In this document: in pieces, positions 36,268-44,966 of the stretch
How the letters are laid out: each line of letters begins with the position of its first letter
Position numbering within the stretch: position 1 is the stretch's first letter
Assembly (NCBI RefSeq): GCF_017355855.1
Contig: NZ_JAFEWD010000004.1
Coordinates: forward strand, 124,001 to 188,000
Length of the DNA: 64,000 bases
From: Pedobacter sp. SYSU D00535
GTDB lineage: Bacteria; Bacteroidota; Bacteroidia; Sphingobacteriales; Sphingobacteriaceae
Direction: 5' to 3'
The notes under the pieces: generated by a model
What the model saw: only the letters and a program-made list of their open reading frames with translations
Database searches by the model: none
What the model was told of the DNA's origin: nothing
Made by a program: the position numbers and the translations under genes

Positions 36268-37587
36268 ATGAGCAGGAAGGTAGCATTTTATACTTTAGGC
36301 TGTAAGCTTAATTATTCTGAAACATCCACTATCGGCAGGCAATTTGCCGCTGCGGGCTTCGAAACTGTTGAATTTACTGAGAAAGCAGACGTTTACCTGA
36401 TAAATACCTGCTCTGTAACAGACAACGCGGATAAGAAATGCCGAAAGGTGGTGAAGGAAGCTTTGAAGTACTCGCCGAATGCTTATATCATGATTGTGGG
36501 CTGCTATGCACAGTTGAAGCCCAAAGAAATTTCTGAAATTCCAGGAGTAGATGTGGTGCTGGGAGCTGCGGAGAAGTTTCAGCTGATTGACTACGTGAAA
36601 GACTTTACGAAGCAACCCAAGGCTTTAGTCTATAACCAGCCAATTTCGGAGGCGAATCAATTTGTTGCATCTTATTCGTATGGAGACAGAACCAGGACTT
36701 TTTTGAAGGTTCAGGACGGCTGCGACTATTCTTGTACGTTTTGCACCATCCCACTGGCTCGTGGTTCTAGCCGGAGTGATACGATTGAAAGTGTAGTGAA
36801 GCAAGCTGAAGAAATTGCTGCTTCAGGTGTGAAAGAGATCGTGCTTACCGGAGTAAACATTGGTGATTTTGGGATCCGGAATGGAAACCGGGAAGATAAA
36901 TTTATTGACCTGGTGAAAGCCCTTGATGGGGTGGATGGGATTGAACGGATCCGTATTTCCTCTATCGAGCCGAATTTGTTGACCAATGAAATCATTGAGT
37001 TTGTGGCGCAGTCAAAACGGTTTGTGCCCCATTTTCATATTCCTTTACAGTCGGGTTCTAACAAGATTTTAGGTTTGATGCGCCGTCGCTACCGTAGGGA
37101 GTTGTACGCCGAACGGGTAGCGAAAATTAAGGAGGTGATGCCCGATTGCTGTATAGGTGTTGACGTGATTGTCGGTTTTCCGGGGGAGACACGAGAGGAT
37201 TTTATCGATACCTACAATTTCCTGAACGAACTTAATATTTCTTATTTGCATGTATTCACTTACTCGGAGCGTGATAATACGCCCGCAGCCGAGATGAGCG
37301 GTTCTGTTCCTGGTTCACAAAGGGCGGACAGAAGTAAGATGTTACATATTCTATCGGACAAAAAGCGCCGGGCTTTTTATGAAACGCAACTAGGGAAGGA
37401 CAGCGAGGTGTTGTTTGAAGCGGATCAGAAAGAGGGATATATGCACGGATTTACACCAAACTATGTAAAAGTGAGGGCAAAGTATGATCCGGTTTTGGTG
37501 AACGAGTTGCGGAATGTAAAGCTTGTGGCGATATCTGCAGAAGGGGAAGTGGAGGTGACGGAAGCCGCAGAAGTTCTTTCGCATTAA
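36268..37587 (+). CDS. mtaB: tRNA (t6A37) methylthiotransferase MtaB
   Basis: 439 aa radical-SAM enzyme that converts t6A37 to ms2t6A37 in tRNAs reading ANN codons. N-terminal methylthiotransferase domain with the three cluster cysteines Cys12, Cys48 and Cys79. The radical-SAM motif CDYSCTFC gives Cys152, Cys156 and Cys159. The C-terminal TRAM-like segment is about 370-430. The TLGCKLNYSE start is characteristic of MtaB rather than MiaB or RimO. tsaB, a gene for the t6A pathway, is also in the window at 57.6 kb. Confidence 0.93.
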   Translation: MSRKVAFYTLGCKLNYSETSTIGRQFAAAGFETVEFTEKADVYLINTCSVTDNADKKCRKVVKEALKYSPNAYIMIVGCYAQLKPKEISEIPGVDVVLGAAEKFQLIDYVKDFTKQPKALVYNQPISEANQFVASYSYGDRTRTFLKVQDGCDYSCTFCTIPLARGSSRSDTIESVVKQAEEIAASGVKEIVLTGVNIGDFGIRNGNREDKFIDLVKALDGVDGIERIRISSIEPNLLTNEIIEFVAQSKRFVPHFHIPLQSGSNKILGLMRRRYRRELYAERVAKIKEVMPDCCIGVDVIVGFPGETREDFIDTYNFLNELNISYLHVFTYSERDNTPAAEMSGSVPGSQRADRSKMLHILSDKKRRAFYETQLGKDSEVLFEADQKEGYMHGFTPNYVKVRAKYDPVLVNELRNVKLVAISAEGEVEVTEAAEVLSH

Positions 37588-37621
37588 TTCCATTTTCAAA
37601 TTCAATAGGTATCTTTAGCGC

Positions 37622-38782
37622 ATGTTTCCAACTTTATCCTATCTCATAGAATACCTTACGGGAGTTAATATCCCCTTACCAATACAAACTTTTGGTTTCT
37701 TTGTGGCGCTGGCTTTTGTAGCGGGTTATTGGGCATTTTCTGCTGAATTGAAGCGCAAGGAGGCCCAGGGGATCCTTCATCCTACCAAACAAAAAGTGAA
37801 GGTTGGCGAACCTGCTTCAGCTGGGGAACTTGCGTTGAACGCGCTTTTCGGTTTTCTGGTAGGCTATAAATTCCTGTACGCTATTTTAAATTACAGCGCC
37901 TTTGTTAATGATCCGCAAGGAGCTATTTTGTCTACAAAGGGAAACTTCTTTGGAGGACTAATTTTAGCTGCCGTTTTCGCGTATATGACTTATGCGGACA
38001 AGAAAAAGCAGGAGCTTGCTAAGCCGAAAATAGTTGAGGAGACTGTTCATCCCTATCAGTTGATGAGCACCATGATCGTTTGGGCAGCGATCTGGGGTTT
38101 TCTTGGAGCGAAGATTTTTCATAATCTGGAGTATTGGGATGATTTTGCTAAAGATCCTATCGAAGGCTTATTGTCTTTTAGCGGTCTGACCTTTTACGGA
38201 GGTTTGATCTGCGGTGGTGCTGCGGTACTTTATATTGCTTATAAAAACGGTATCAAACCGGTCCATATGCTGGACGTGGGTGGCCCGGGGATGATGCTGG
38301 CCTATGCGGTAGGACGGATCGGCTGTCATATGTCGGGTGATGGTGACTGGGGAATTCCCAATACCCAACCAAAACCGGATTGGTTAGCCTGGGCGCCAGA
38401 TTGGGTATGGTCGTTTCGTTATCCTCATAATGTTATCAACGAGGGAATCCCAATGCCGGGCTGTGAAGGTAAATTTTGCCATATTCTTCCTGTTGGCGTG
38501 TATCCTACACCTTTTTATGAGGTACTCATGGGACTGGTCTTATTCGCCATTTTATGGTCTTTGAGAAAACGCATTCAAGTTCCGGGCGTCATCTTTGCCC
38601 TGTATCTTATTTTTGCCGGGATAGAGCGTTTTCTAATCGAACAAATTCGTGTTAATTCTCTTTATCATGCATTTGGTATGGCCTTTACCCAGGCAGAACT
38701 GATTTCAACGATCATGATACTTGCGGGTATTTCCTGGATTATTTGGGCTGTACGCAAAGACAAACAAGCATCACTATCTTAA
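37622..38782 (+). CDS. lgt: Prolipoprotein diacylglyceryl transferase
   Basis: 386 aa with about eight membrane segments. It attaches diacylglycerol to the lipobox cysteine of lipoproteins in the inner membrane. The family signature appears as [17 protein letters not shown], and [11 protein letters not shown] and [12 protein letters not shown] are also conserved. It is longer than E. coli Lgt, partly from a charged insert (about 120-145, [17 protein letters not shown]). A near-match -7 box TATCTTTA lies 5 nt before the ATG. The next gene starts 1 nt after its stop. Confidence 0.92.
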   Translation: MFPTLSYLIEYLTGVNIPLPIQTFGFFVALAFVAGYWAFSAELKRKEAQGILHPTKQKVKVGEPASAGELALNALFGFLVGYKFLYAILNYSAFVNDPQGAILSTKGNFFGGLILAAVFAYMTYADKKKQELAKPKIVEETVHPYQLMSTMIVWAAIWGFLGAKIFHNLEYWDDFAKDPIEGLLSFSGLTFYGGLICGGAAVLYIAYKNGIKPVHMLDVGGPGMMLAYAVGRIGCHMSGDGDWGIPNTQPKPDWLAWAPDWVWSFRYPHNVINEGIPMPGCEGKFCHILPVGVYPTPFYEVLMGLVLFAILWSLRKRIQVPGVIFALYLIFAGIERFLIEQIRVNSLYHAFGMAFTQAELISTIMILAGISWIIWAVRKDKQASLS

Positions 38783-38783
38783 C

Positions 38784-39578
38784 ATGAACTTAGAGCATTT
38801 AACCAAAGAAGTAATTGAACTAGCTAAAGAAGTAGGCGGCTTTATCAGAAATGAGGCGGCTAACTTCAGCGGAGACAGCATTGAGTTTAAAGGATATAAC
38901 AACTTGGTTTCTTATGTCGATAAAACGGCAGAGGAAAAGATTGTAGCACGACTTTCCGAGCTGTTACCAGAGGCGGGTTACATCACCGAAGAGGAAACGA
39001 TCAATAAAACGGGTGAAGTATATAACTGGATCGTTGATCCCCTAGACGGCACCACCAACTTTATTCATGGTCTACCTATCTTTTCAGTAAGTATCGCCCT
39101 GGAGCAGAATAAAGAGCTTGTACTTGGAGTGGTTTATGAAATAAATTTGGACGAGTGTTTTTATGCCTGGAAAGATGGAGGTTCGTATGTGAACGGTAAG
39201 CCTATAAAGGTGACGGCTCATACAGAACTCTCACAAACGCTGCTAGCGACGGGCTTCCCGTACTTTAACTTCGAAAAAGAAAATCAATACCTTAATGTAG
39301 TGCGCGAGCTGATGCAGAAGTGCCATGGAATAAGAAGGATGGGATCAGCGGCTGTAGATATGGCTTATGTAGCATGCGGCCGCTTTGATGGTTATTTCGA
39401 GTATAATATTAATCTGTATGATATTGCTGCCGGTGTAGTCATTGTAAGGGAGGCAGGAGGCTCAGCCTTTAATTTTTCTGGCGAAGACGAATTCTTTCAA
39501 TCGAGGGAGGTGATAGCGAGCAACGGAAAAGTGGGAGAGGCAATGAAGGAAGTAATCCAAAGAAACTTCCAGAGCTAA
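38784..39578 (+). CDS. Inositol monophosphatase family protein
   Basis: 264 aa. Mg-dependent phosphatase fold: motif 1 WIVDPLDGTTNF, upstream EEE (about 75-77), and motif 2 INLYDIAAGVVIVREAGG in place of the usual WDxAAG. It may hydrolyse inositol phosphate or related sugar phosphates, or act as a SuhB-like factor. The ATG at 38784 lies one base after the lgt stop; upstream in-frame codons overlap lgt and are not part of the family. Confidence 0.9.
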   Translation: MNLEHLTKEVIELAKEVGGFIRNEAANFSGDSIEFKGYNNLVSYVDKTAEEKIVARLSELLPEAGYITEEETINKTGEVYNWIVDPLDGTTNFIHGLPIFSVSIALEQNKELVLGVVYEINLDECFYAWKDGGSYVNGKPIKVTAHTELSQTLLATGFPYFNFEKENQYLNVVRELMQKCHGIRRMGSAAVDMAYVACGRFDGYFEYNINLYDIAAGVVIVREAGGSAFNFSGEDEFFQSREVIASNGKVGEAMKEVIQRNFQS

Positions 39579-39600
39579 AACTTCGGTAGCGAGGATATAA

Positions 39601-39633
39601 GAAAAGCCGCTCAGATTGGGCGGCTTTTCCTTT
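39601..39633. terminator. Bidirectional terminator between suhB-like gene and nfu
   Basis: A 10-bp stem GAAAAGCCGC / GCGGCTTTTC (39601-39610 / 39620-39629) with a 9-nt loop, then CTTTTT; it lies between convergent stops. Confidence 0.85.
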
Positions 39634-39652
39634 TTATATCAGAATGAAAAAC

Positions 39653-40210
39653 TTACAAAGCCTCAGAAACTACTTCCTGTACTTCAGGAACCATTCTCTT
39701 TAACAGATTTTCAATACCAGCCTTCAACGTGTAGGTTGAAGAAGGGCAGCCACTGCAGGAACCTCTTAGTTCAACCGTTACAATTCCGTTTTCGAACGAT
39801 TTATAGCTGATTGCTCCACCGTCTTGTTCAACGGCAGGGCGAACATAGTCGTGCAGAATTTGCTGAATTTTTATTTCTTGTTCCGATCCTTCGAATGCAG
39901 GAGCTTCTTCCTGCGCTTTTTCCTGAACTTTTAATTCAGACTCGACAGCTCCCTTTACAAATTCTTTTAAAATTTGCTCGATGTCTGCCCAGTTCGCGTC
40001 TTCACTTTTAGTAATAGTCACGAAGTTGCTGGCGAAAAAGACACCATTAACGAAGTTAAATTTGAATAGTTCTTTAGCGAACGGAGAGGCCTCCGCACTT
40101 TCTTTAGTCGGAAAATCCACACTTCCATTGATCAGAAGCTTGTTCACCAAGAACTTCATAGTCGCTGGATTGGGTGTCGACTCGGTATATACATTAATGT
40201 TGATAGCCAT
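39653..40210 (-). CDS. NifU/Nfu-family iron-sulfur cluster protein
   Basis: 185 aa. An N-terminal Nfu_N domain (TPNPATMKFLVNKLLI) is joined to a C-terminal NifU-like domain with the cluster cysteines in CSGC (Cys152, Cys155). It carries Fe-S clusters to target proteins, which here could include complex I and the radical-SAM enzyme MtaB. Length is typical for bacterial/mitochondrial-type Nfu. Single gene with a -7 box 19 nt upstream. Confidence 0.93.
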   Translation of the reverse strand: MAININVYTESTPNPATMKFLVNKLLINGSVDFPTKESAEASPFAKELFKFNFVNGVFFASNFVTITKSEDANWADIEQILKEFVKGAVESELKVQEKAQEEAPAFEGSEQEIKIQQILHDYVRPAVEQDGGAISYKSFENGIVTVELRGSCSGCPSSTYTLKAGIENLLKRMVPEVQEVVSEAL

Positions 40211-40229
40211 ACGTAAAGTATTTGAATTA

Positions 40230-40237
40230 CAAAAGTA
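40230..40237 (-). promoter_or_regulatory. Candidate -7 box for nfu
   Basis: On the minus strand TACTTTTG matches TAnnTTTG, 19 nt before the ATG at 40210. No clear -33 partner. Confidence 0.45.
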
Positions 40238-40296
40238 CCAAGAATTAAATCGGTGTAAACCCCGTCATTAAGTTTTGACAGGTTTTAGACAATTAA

Positions 40297-41646
40297 TTAT
40301 CCGACGATTCCCGTGTAAGTGGACGGACTAATCCTTCTGATCTCCTGTTTAACCTCATCAGAAACGTCCAACGTTTCCACAAAGGAAGCAATCGTATCGG
40401 CATTCACCTTCTGATTAGTGCGGGTCAATTCTTTCAGCGCTTCATACGGGTTCGGATAGGCTTCCCTTCTGAGAATGGTCTGAATTGCTTCTGCAACTAC
40501 CGGCCAGTTATCCTCCAGATCTTGTCGAATGGCGTCCTCGTTCAATAATAGCTTGCCAAGTCCTTTCTTCGTAGATTTTATCGCGATAAGTGTATGAGCT
40601 AAGGGAACACCAATATTTCTGAGGACAGTAGAATCGGTCAGGTCGCGCTGGAGACGTGAAATAGGGAGTTTAGCCGCCAGGTGCTCGAACAGGGCGTTCG
40701 CCAAACCTAGATTTCCTTCCGAATTCTCAAAGTCGATTGGGTTAACCTTGTGTGGCATAGCTGATGAACCTACTTCGCCTGCTTTAATCTTCTGTTTAAA
40801 GTAGTTCATGGAGATGTATGTCCACATGTCGCGGTCTAAATCGATTAGAATGTTATTAATTCGCTTTAATGCATCACAATGAGCGGCGAAATTATCGTAA
40901 TGCTCAATTTGGGTGGTGTATTGAGACCGGGACAATTTCAAGCGATTGTTCACGAATTCGTTTCCGAAGATCACCCAATCTATTTGAGGGTAGGCAATTG
41001 CATGCGCGTTGAAGTTTCCTGTTGCCCCGCCGAACTTAGCTGAATAAGGAATGTGATTTAAGAGTTGTACCTGCGCTTCCAAGCGTTCAACAAATACCAG
41101 AATCTCTTTGCCCAGCTTAGTCGGAGATGCAGGTTGCCCATGTGTATGTGCGAGCATTGGGATGTGTTTCCACTCCTCAGCCAGTTTCTTTAAGTCGGCA
41201 ATTAAATCATGCAAGGCAGGCAGGTACGATTTTTCAACCGCCAGCTTGAAAGAATGGGGGATTGAGGTATTGTTTATATCCTGAGAGGTTAGTCCGAAGT
41301 GAATGAACTCCTTGTGATCAGCAAGACCAAGCTCGTCAAATTTTTCCTTTATGAAATACTCAACAGCCTTTACATCGTGGTTGGTAATGCTCTCAATATC
41401 CTTAATGCGTTGTGCATCGTCTTCATGGAAACGTTCGTAGATTTTCCTCAGGTCAGCAAACTTCTCCTTCGGGAAGTTTTGCAGTTGCGGTAGGGGCAGC
41501 TCACATAAAGCAATAAAGTATTCAATCTCTACGTAAACTCGGAATTCAATTAAAGCGGCCTCCGAGAAGTAAGCAGCAAGCTCGTGAGTAGTTTTTCGGT
41601 AGCGTCCGTCAACCGGAGAAATAGCATATAAGGGTGATAAGCTCAT
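40297..41646 (-). CDS. purB: Adenylosuccinate lyase
   Basis: 449 aa. Catalyses two fumarate-releasing steps of purine synthesis (SAICAR to AICAR, and adenylosuccinate to AMP). The fumarase-superfamily signature is GSSAMPHKVNPIDFEN, with catalytic-His region AHTHGQPASPTKLGKE and FGLTSQDINNTS. The start LYAISPVDGRYR is typical of the longer E. coli-like form. The ATG at 41646 is preferred to a TTG at 41667. purE and purK lie at 54-55 kb. Confidence 0.96.
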   Translation of the reverse strand: MSLSPLYAISPVDGRYRKTTHELAAYFSEAALIEFRVYVEIEYFIALCELPLPQLQNFPKEKFADLRKIYERFHEDDAQRIKDIESITNHDVKAVEYFIKEKFDELGLADHKEFIHFGLTSQDINNTSIPHSFKLAVEKSYLPALHDLIADLKKLAEEWKHIPMLAHTHGQPASPTKLGKEILVFVERLEAQVQLLNHIPYSAKFGGATGNFNAHAIAYPQIDWVIFGNEFVNNRLKLSRSQYTTQIEHYDNFAAHCDALKRINNILIDLDRDMWTYISMNYFKQKIKAGEVGSSAMPHKVNPIDFENSEGNLGLANALFEHLAAKLPISRLQRDLTDSTVLRNIGVPLAHTLIAIKSTKKGLGKLLLNEDAIRQDLEDNWPVVAEAIQTILRREAYPNPYEALKELTRTNQKVNADTIASFVETLDVSDEVKQEIRRISPSTYTGIVG

Positions 41647-41664
41647 ACAAATTAACTTTGGCCG

Positions 41665-41672
41665 CAAAGTTA
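41665..41672 (-). promoter_or_regulatory. Candidate -7 box for purB
   Basis: On the minus strand TAACTTTG matches TAnnTTTG, 18 nt before the chosen purB ATG, which also supports that start. Confidence 0.45.
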
Positions 41673-41739
41673 CATTTTTCGGGTCGATCGCGTATAGCAG
41701 GAAAAGCTATTAAGTAGATGTTAATTTTTTTCAGGAAAC

Positions 41740-41770
41740 TTTGGATAAGAAAAAAGTTTCCATAGTTTTG
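41740..41770 (+). promoter_or_regulatory. Promoter of the tetR-RND efflux operon
   Basis: TTTG (41740-41743), exactly 19 nt, TAGTTTTG (41763-41770): a full match to the Bacteroidota promoter consensus, 23 nt before the regulator ATG. The repressor may bind here; no strong palindrome stands out. Confidence 0.75.
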
Positions 41771-41793
41771 CTTCGTATTGATCAAGAAAAAGA

Positions 41794-42408
41794 ATGACCG
41801 AACTAAAGGATAGAATTTTGAAGGAGACCGAGACGCTTTTCTGCCAGTACGGAATAAAGCGGATTACGATGGACGATATCGCTAAACACCTCGGTATATC
41901 TAAAAAAACTATCTATCAGCATTTTAAGGATAAGAACGAGATCGTGCATATGGTGATTGCCGAAATGTTAAGTAGAGAAACTTGTGTGATGGACAGGAAT
42001 GAGACAGAGTCTGAAAATGCAGTGCACGAGATATTTTTAGTTGTAACACATCTGCGGGAAATGCTGTCTAAGATCAATCCCATGATCTTTTTTGATATGA
42101 ACAAATATCATCCGGCTACCTGGCAGCTGTTCAAGGATTATCGTTTTCAATACATGAAAAGTTGCGTCATGCGGAACATGGAGCGGGGTATTGCAGAAGG
42201 ATATTTCAGAAAAGAAATCAACATGGAAATTATGGCCATCATGCGGATGGAGCAGGTAGACTTGGTTTTCAATCAGGTAGCTTTTATGCCCGGGAAGTAT
42301 AACCTTTCGGAAGTTTTGACCGAAGTGACCGAACATTATCTATACGGCTTATGCAATCTGAAAGGGCATAAGCTGGTAAACAAATACAAGCAAATAACAG
42401 AAGAATAA
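41794..42408 (+). CDS. TetR/AcrR-family transcriptional regulator
   Basis: 204 aa. The N-terminal helix-turn-helix is clear (ITMDDIAKHLGISKKTIYQHFKDKNEIVHMVI, about 24-55); the C-terminal ligand-binding part is Met-rich (MEIMAIMRMEQVDLVFNQVAFM). It is the first gene of an efflux operon, 12 nt before the TolC gene, and probably represses that operon until it binds a pump substrate. The ligand is unknown. Confidence 0.9.
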   Translation: MTELKDRILKETETLFCQYGIKRITMDDIAKHLGISKKTIYQHFKDKNEIVHMVIAEMLSRETCVMDRNETESENAVHEIFLVVTHLREMLSKINPMIFFDMNKYHPATWQLFKDYRFQYMKSCVMRNMERGIAEGYFRKEINMEIMAIMRMEQVDLVFNQVAFMPGKYNLSEVLTEVTEHYLYGLCNLKGHKLVNKYKQITEE

Positions 42409-42420
42409 TTACTAAATTTT

Positions 42421-43821
42421 ATGAGAATCCCCTTACTTATCACGCTCATAATTCTCGCTGCGCTGCAAGTGCAGGGGCAGGAGAATCCCCAGAATAAAAC
42501 CTTTAGATTCAATTTGCAGGAATGCCTTGAGTATGCCTATGAGAATCAGGACTCCCTTAAGAACGCTCGTCTGGATATAGAAAGCGCCAACTATAGGGTC
42601 AAGGAAACAATAGGCATCGGCTTGCCGCAGGTGAGTGGAAGTGCCCAGTTTATGGATTATTTGAAGATTCCTCAAATACCGTTCCCGAACTTAACCTACA
42701 TGTTTCAGAAATACCTATATGATCAGAAGGTACGGACGGAAAATGGGACCATTCCTGAGCCTGACGATGATCCGATGAGTTTGATCGGCTTCCAGCAAAA
42801 GTATAATGCCAACTACAACGTAAATGTAAGCCAATTGCTTTTTAACGGCACCTACCTGGTCGGCTTGCGCGCTTCTAAAACATTTAAGGAGCTGAGTCAG
42901 AAGAACTATAGCCGTACAAAAATAGCAACGACTATAGCGGTGACCAAGGCTTACTATCAGGTTTTGGTGAGTAACGAACAACTCAGGCTATTAGACGCAA
43001 ACTTGGCTCAACTTAGTCAACAACTTAAGGAAACTACCGAGCTTAATAAGCAAGGTTTTGTTGAGAAGATTGATTTAGACCGGTTGAGAGTAGTGTATAA
43101 TAATCTGGTAACAACACGGGAGAATACAAGCAACTTACTCGAGCTTTCTATTCAATTACTAAAATTCCAGATAGGAATGCCGGTTACTTATTCGCTGGCA
43201 GTGAAAGATAAAATCGATAATATTTCTTTAGAGTTGAATGATGGGCTTGTGGTTGACACTACAGCCTATAGAAATCGTATCGAGTATAGTTTACTTGAAA
43301 CTCAGAGAAGGTTGAATCAGCTTGATCTCGATAGGATCAAATCCCAGGCCCTTCCTAGCCTCGCGGCAATTGGCAGCGCCGGAAACGCCTATCAGGCAGC
43401 CAGGTTCGGCGACTTGTTTGACATGAATCTGCCTTCAGTCTACATCGGTCTGCAGTTAAACGTGCCTATATTTTCAGGCTTTCAACGCTTAAACCAGGTT
43501 CGACAGGCAAAGATTTCTGTTCAGAAAACAGACAACATGCTCAACATGGCGAAAAATGGCTTTCTCTTGCAGCAGCAGCAAGCGCGCACCACCTATCAGA
43601 ATAGTATGAGAGCTCTTAACAACCAGAAAGCCAACATGGAACTTGCCAGGGAAGTTTTACGGGTTTCAAGGATCAAATACCAGGAAGGCGTTGGTTCCAG
43701 CATTGAAGTAACGCAGGCTCAGACCGAGCTGGAACAGGCAGAAAATAATTATATCCAGGCATTGTATGACGTACTGGTAAGTAAAGTAGATTTAGATAAT
43801 GCCTACGGGCGAATCCAATAA
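42421..43821 (+). CDS. TolC-family outer-membrane efflux protein
   Basis: 466 aa, full length with two outer-membrane-factor repeats. Signal peptide (LITLIILAALQVQGQ); LQECLEYAYENQDSLKNARLDIESANYRVKE-type first helix and the second repeat SLLETQRRLNQLDLDRIKSQ. It forms the outer-membrane exit duct of the RND pump encoded by the next two genes. Contrast the half-length TolC-like protein of the polysaccharide locus. Confidence 0.92.
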   Translation: MRIPLLITLIILAALQVQGQENPQNKTFRFNLQECLEYAYENQDSLKNARLDIESANYRVKETIGIGLPQVSGSAQFMDYLKIPQIPFPNLTYMFQKYLYDQKVRTENGTIPEPDDDPMSLIGFQQKYNANYNVNVSQLLFNGTYLVGLRASKTFKELSQKNYSRTKIATTIAVTKAYYQVLVSNEQLRLLDANLAQLSQQLKETTELNKQGFVEKIDLDRLRVVYNNLVTTRENTSNLLELSIQLLKFQIGMPVTYSLAVKDKIDNISLELNDGLVVDTTAYRNRIEYSLLETQRRLNQLDLDRIKSQALPSLAAIGSAGNAYQAARFGDLFDMNLPSVYIGLQLNVPIFSGFQRLNQVRQAKISVQKTDNMLNMAKNGFLLQQQQARTTYQNSMRALNNQKANMELAREVLRVSRIKYQEGVGSSIEVTQAQTELEQAENNYIQALYDVLVSKVDLDNAYGRIQ

Positions 43822-43842
43822 CCATTCATCACAACATATATT

Positions 43843-44931
43843 ATGAAGAATTTAATTTATCTGACTGCAATCGTTCTTTTAGCAGCTTGTGCAAAGCCAA
43901 AGGATAAAAAAGCGGAACTGGAGAATTTGAAGAAAGAGCGGAATGAACTGAATGCAAAAATAGCTCAGCTCGAAAAAGAGGTGGGGGTAAAATCGGTGCA
44001 GGAGGTAAAAGATGTTTCGGTGGTCGAAGTAGTACCGGCAGTGTTTAAGAGTTATGTAGAGGTGCAGGGCAAGGTAGATGCACAGCAAAATGTTCAGGTA
44101 AGTCCCGAAACTCCCGGAGTAATCACTGCCATCTATGTAAAGGTAGGACAAAGGGTTAGCAAAGGACAGGTACTCGCTCAGTTGGATGACAAGGTGCTTC
44201 GCCAAAACCTGGCTCAACTGCAAACACAGTACAAACTTGCTAACACGCTTTATCAGAGACAAAAAAATCTCTGGGATCAAAAGATCGGTACCGAAGTGCA
44301 GTATCTAAACGCTCAAACCCAAAAAGAAGCAGTAGAAGATCAAATCCGAATGGTGCGTTCGCAATTAGGAATGTATAAAATTAATTCGCCTATTTCCGGT
44401 ACAATAGATCAGATGGATCTAAAGTTAGGCCAGGCTGTTTCCCCGGGTATGCCTGGTATTACAGTGGTAAATGCTGCTAACCTAAGGGTAAAGGCAGAAG
44501 TTGCTGAGTCGTATGCCGGAAGAGTGAATACAGGTGATGAAGTGAACGTGAGTTTGCCAGATGTTCCGGACAATATCAGCACCAAAGTGACCTTCGCTTC
44601 AAAGGTTATTGATCCTGTTTCCCGCAGCTTTGATGTAGAGGTGAAACTTCCTTCGAAGAGTACGTACAGACCAAACATGCTGGCTGTCCTGAAGATTGCT
44701 GATTATATCGCGCCTCTGGCGATTTCAGTGCCTATCAATGCGGTTCAAAAATCTGAAAGTGGTGAATTTGTGTGGGTCGCCGAAAATGGAAAGGCAAAGC
44801 GCACTGATATCACTACCGGGAAAGTTGCCGATGGACAGGCCGAAGTACTGACGGGATTAAAACGTGGAGATAAAGTGATTACTGTAGGTTTTCAAGACCT
44901 AAATCCAGGCGAGCCTGTTCGGTTCCAGTAA
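43843..44931 (+). CDS. RND efflux periplasmic adaptor (membrane fusion protein)
   Basis: 362 aa lipoprotein: lipobox LLAAC (Cys16). A Lys/Glu-rich coil follows (about 20-50), then the split lipoyl-like domain (VGQRVSKGQVLAQLDDKVL ... YKINSPISGTIDQMDLKLGQAV) around a helical hairpin, beta-barrel and membrane-proximal domains. It bridges the RND pump and TolC. The extra coil just after the lipid anchor is longer than usual. 21 nt from tolC and 35 nt from the pump gene. Confidence 0.92.
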   Translation: MKNLIYLTAIVLLAACAKPKDKKAELENLKKERNELNAKIAQLEKEVGVKSVQEVKDVSVVEVVPAVFKSYVEVQGKVDAQQNVQVSPETPGVITAIYVKVGQRVSKGQVLAQLDDKVLRQNLAQLQTQYKLANTLYQRQKNLWDQKIGTEVQYLNAQTQKEAVEDQIRMVRSQLGMYKINSPISGTIDQMDLKLGQAVSPGMPGITVVNAANLRVKAEVAESYAGRVNTGDEVNVSLPDVPDNISTKVTFASKVIDPVSRSFDVEVKLPSKSTYRPNMLAVLKIADYIAPLAISVPINAVQKSESGEFVWVAENGKAKRTDITTGKVADGQAEVLTGLKRGDKVITVGFQDLNPGEPVRFQ

Positions 44932-44966
44932 CAATATTATCTCCCCTCATCACAAACTAAGAAACG

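Noticed and set aside
36117-36305. 62-codon plus-strand frame across the GC-rich element and the mtaB start
   Set aside because: Runs over the repeat element and into mtaB in another frame; no support as a gene.
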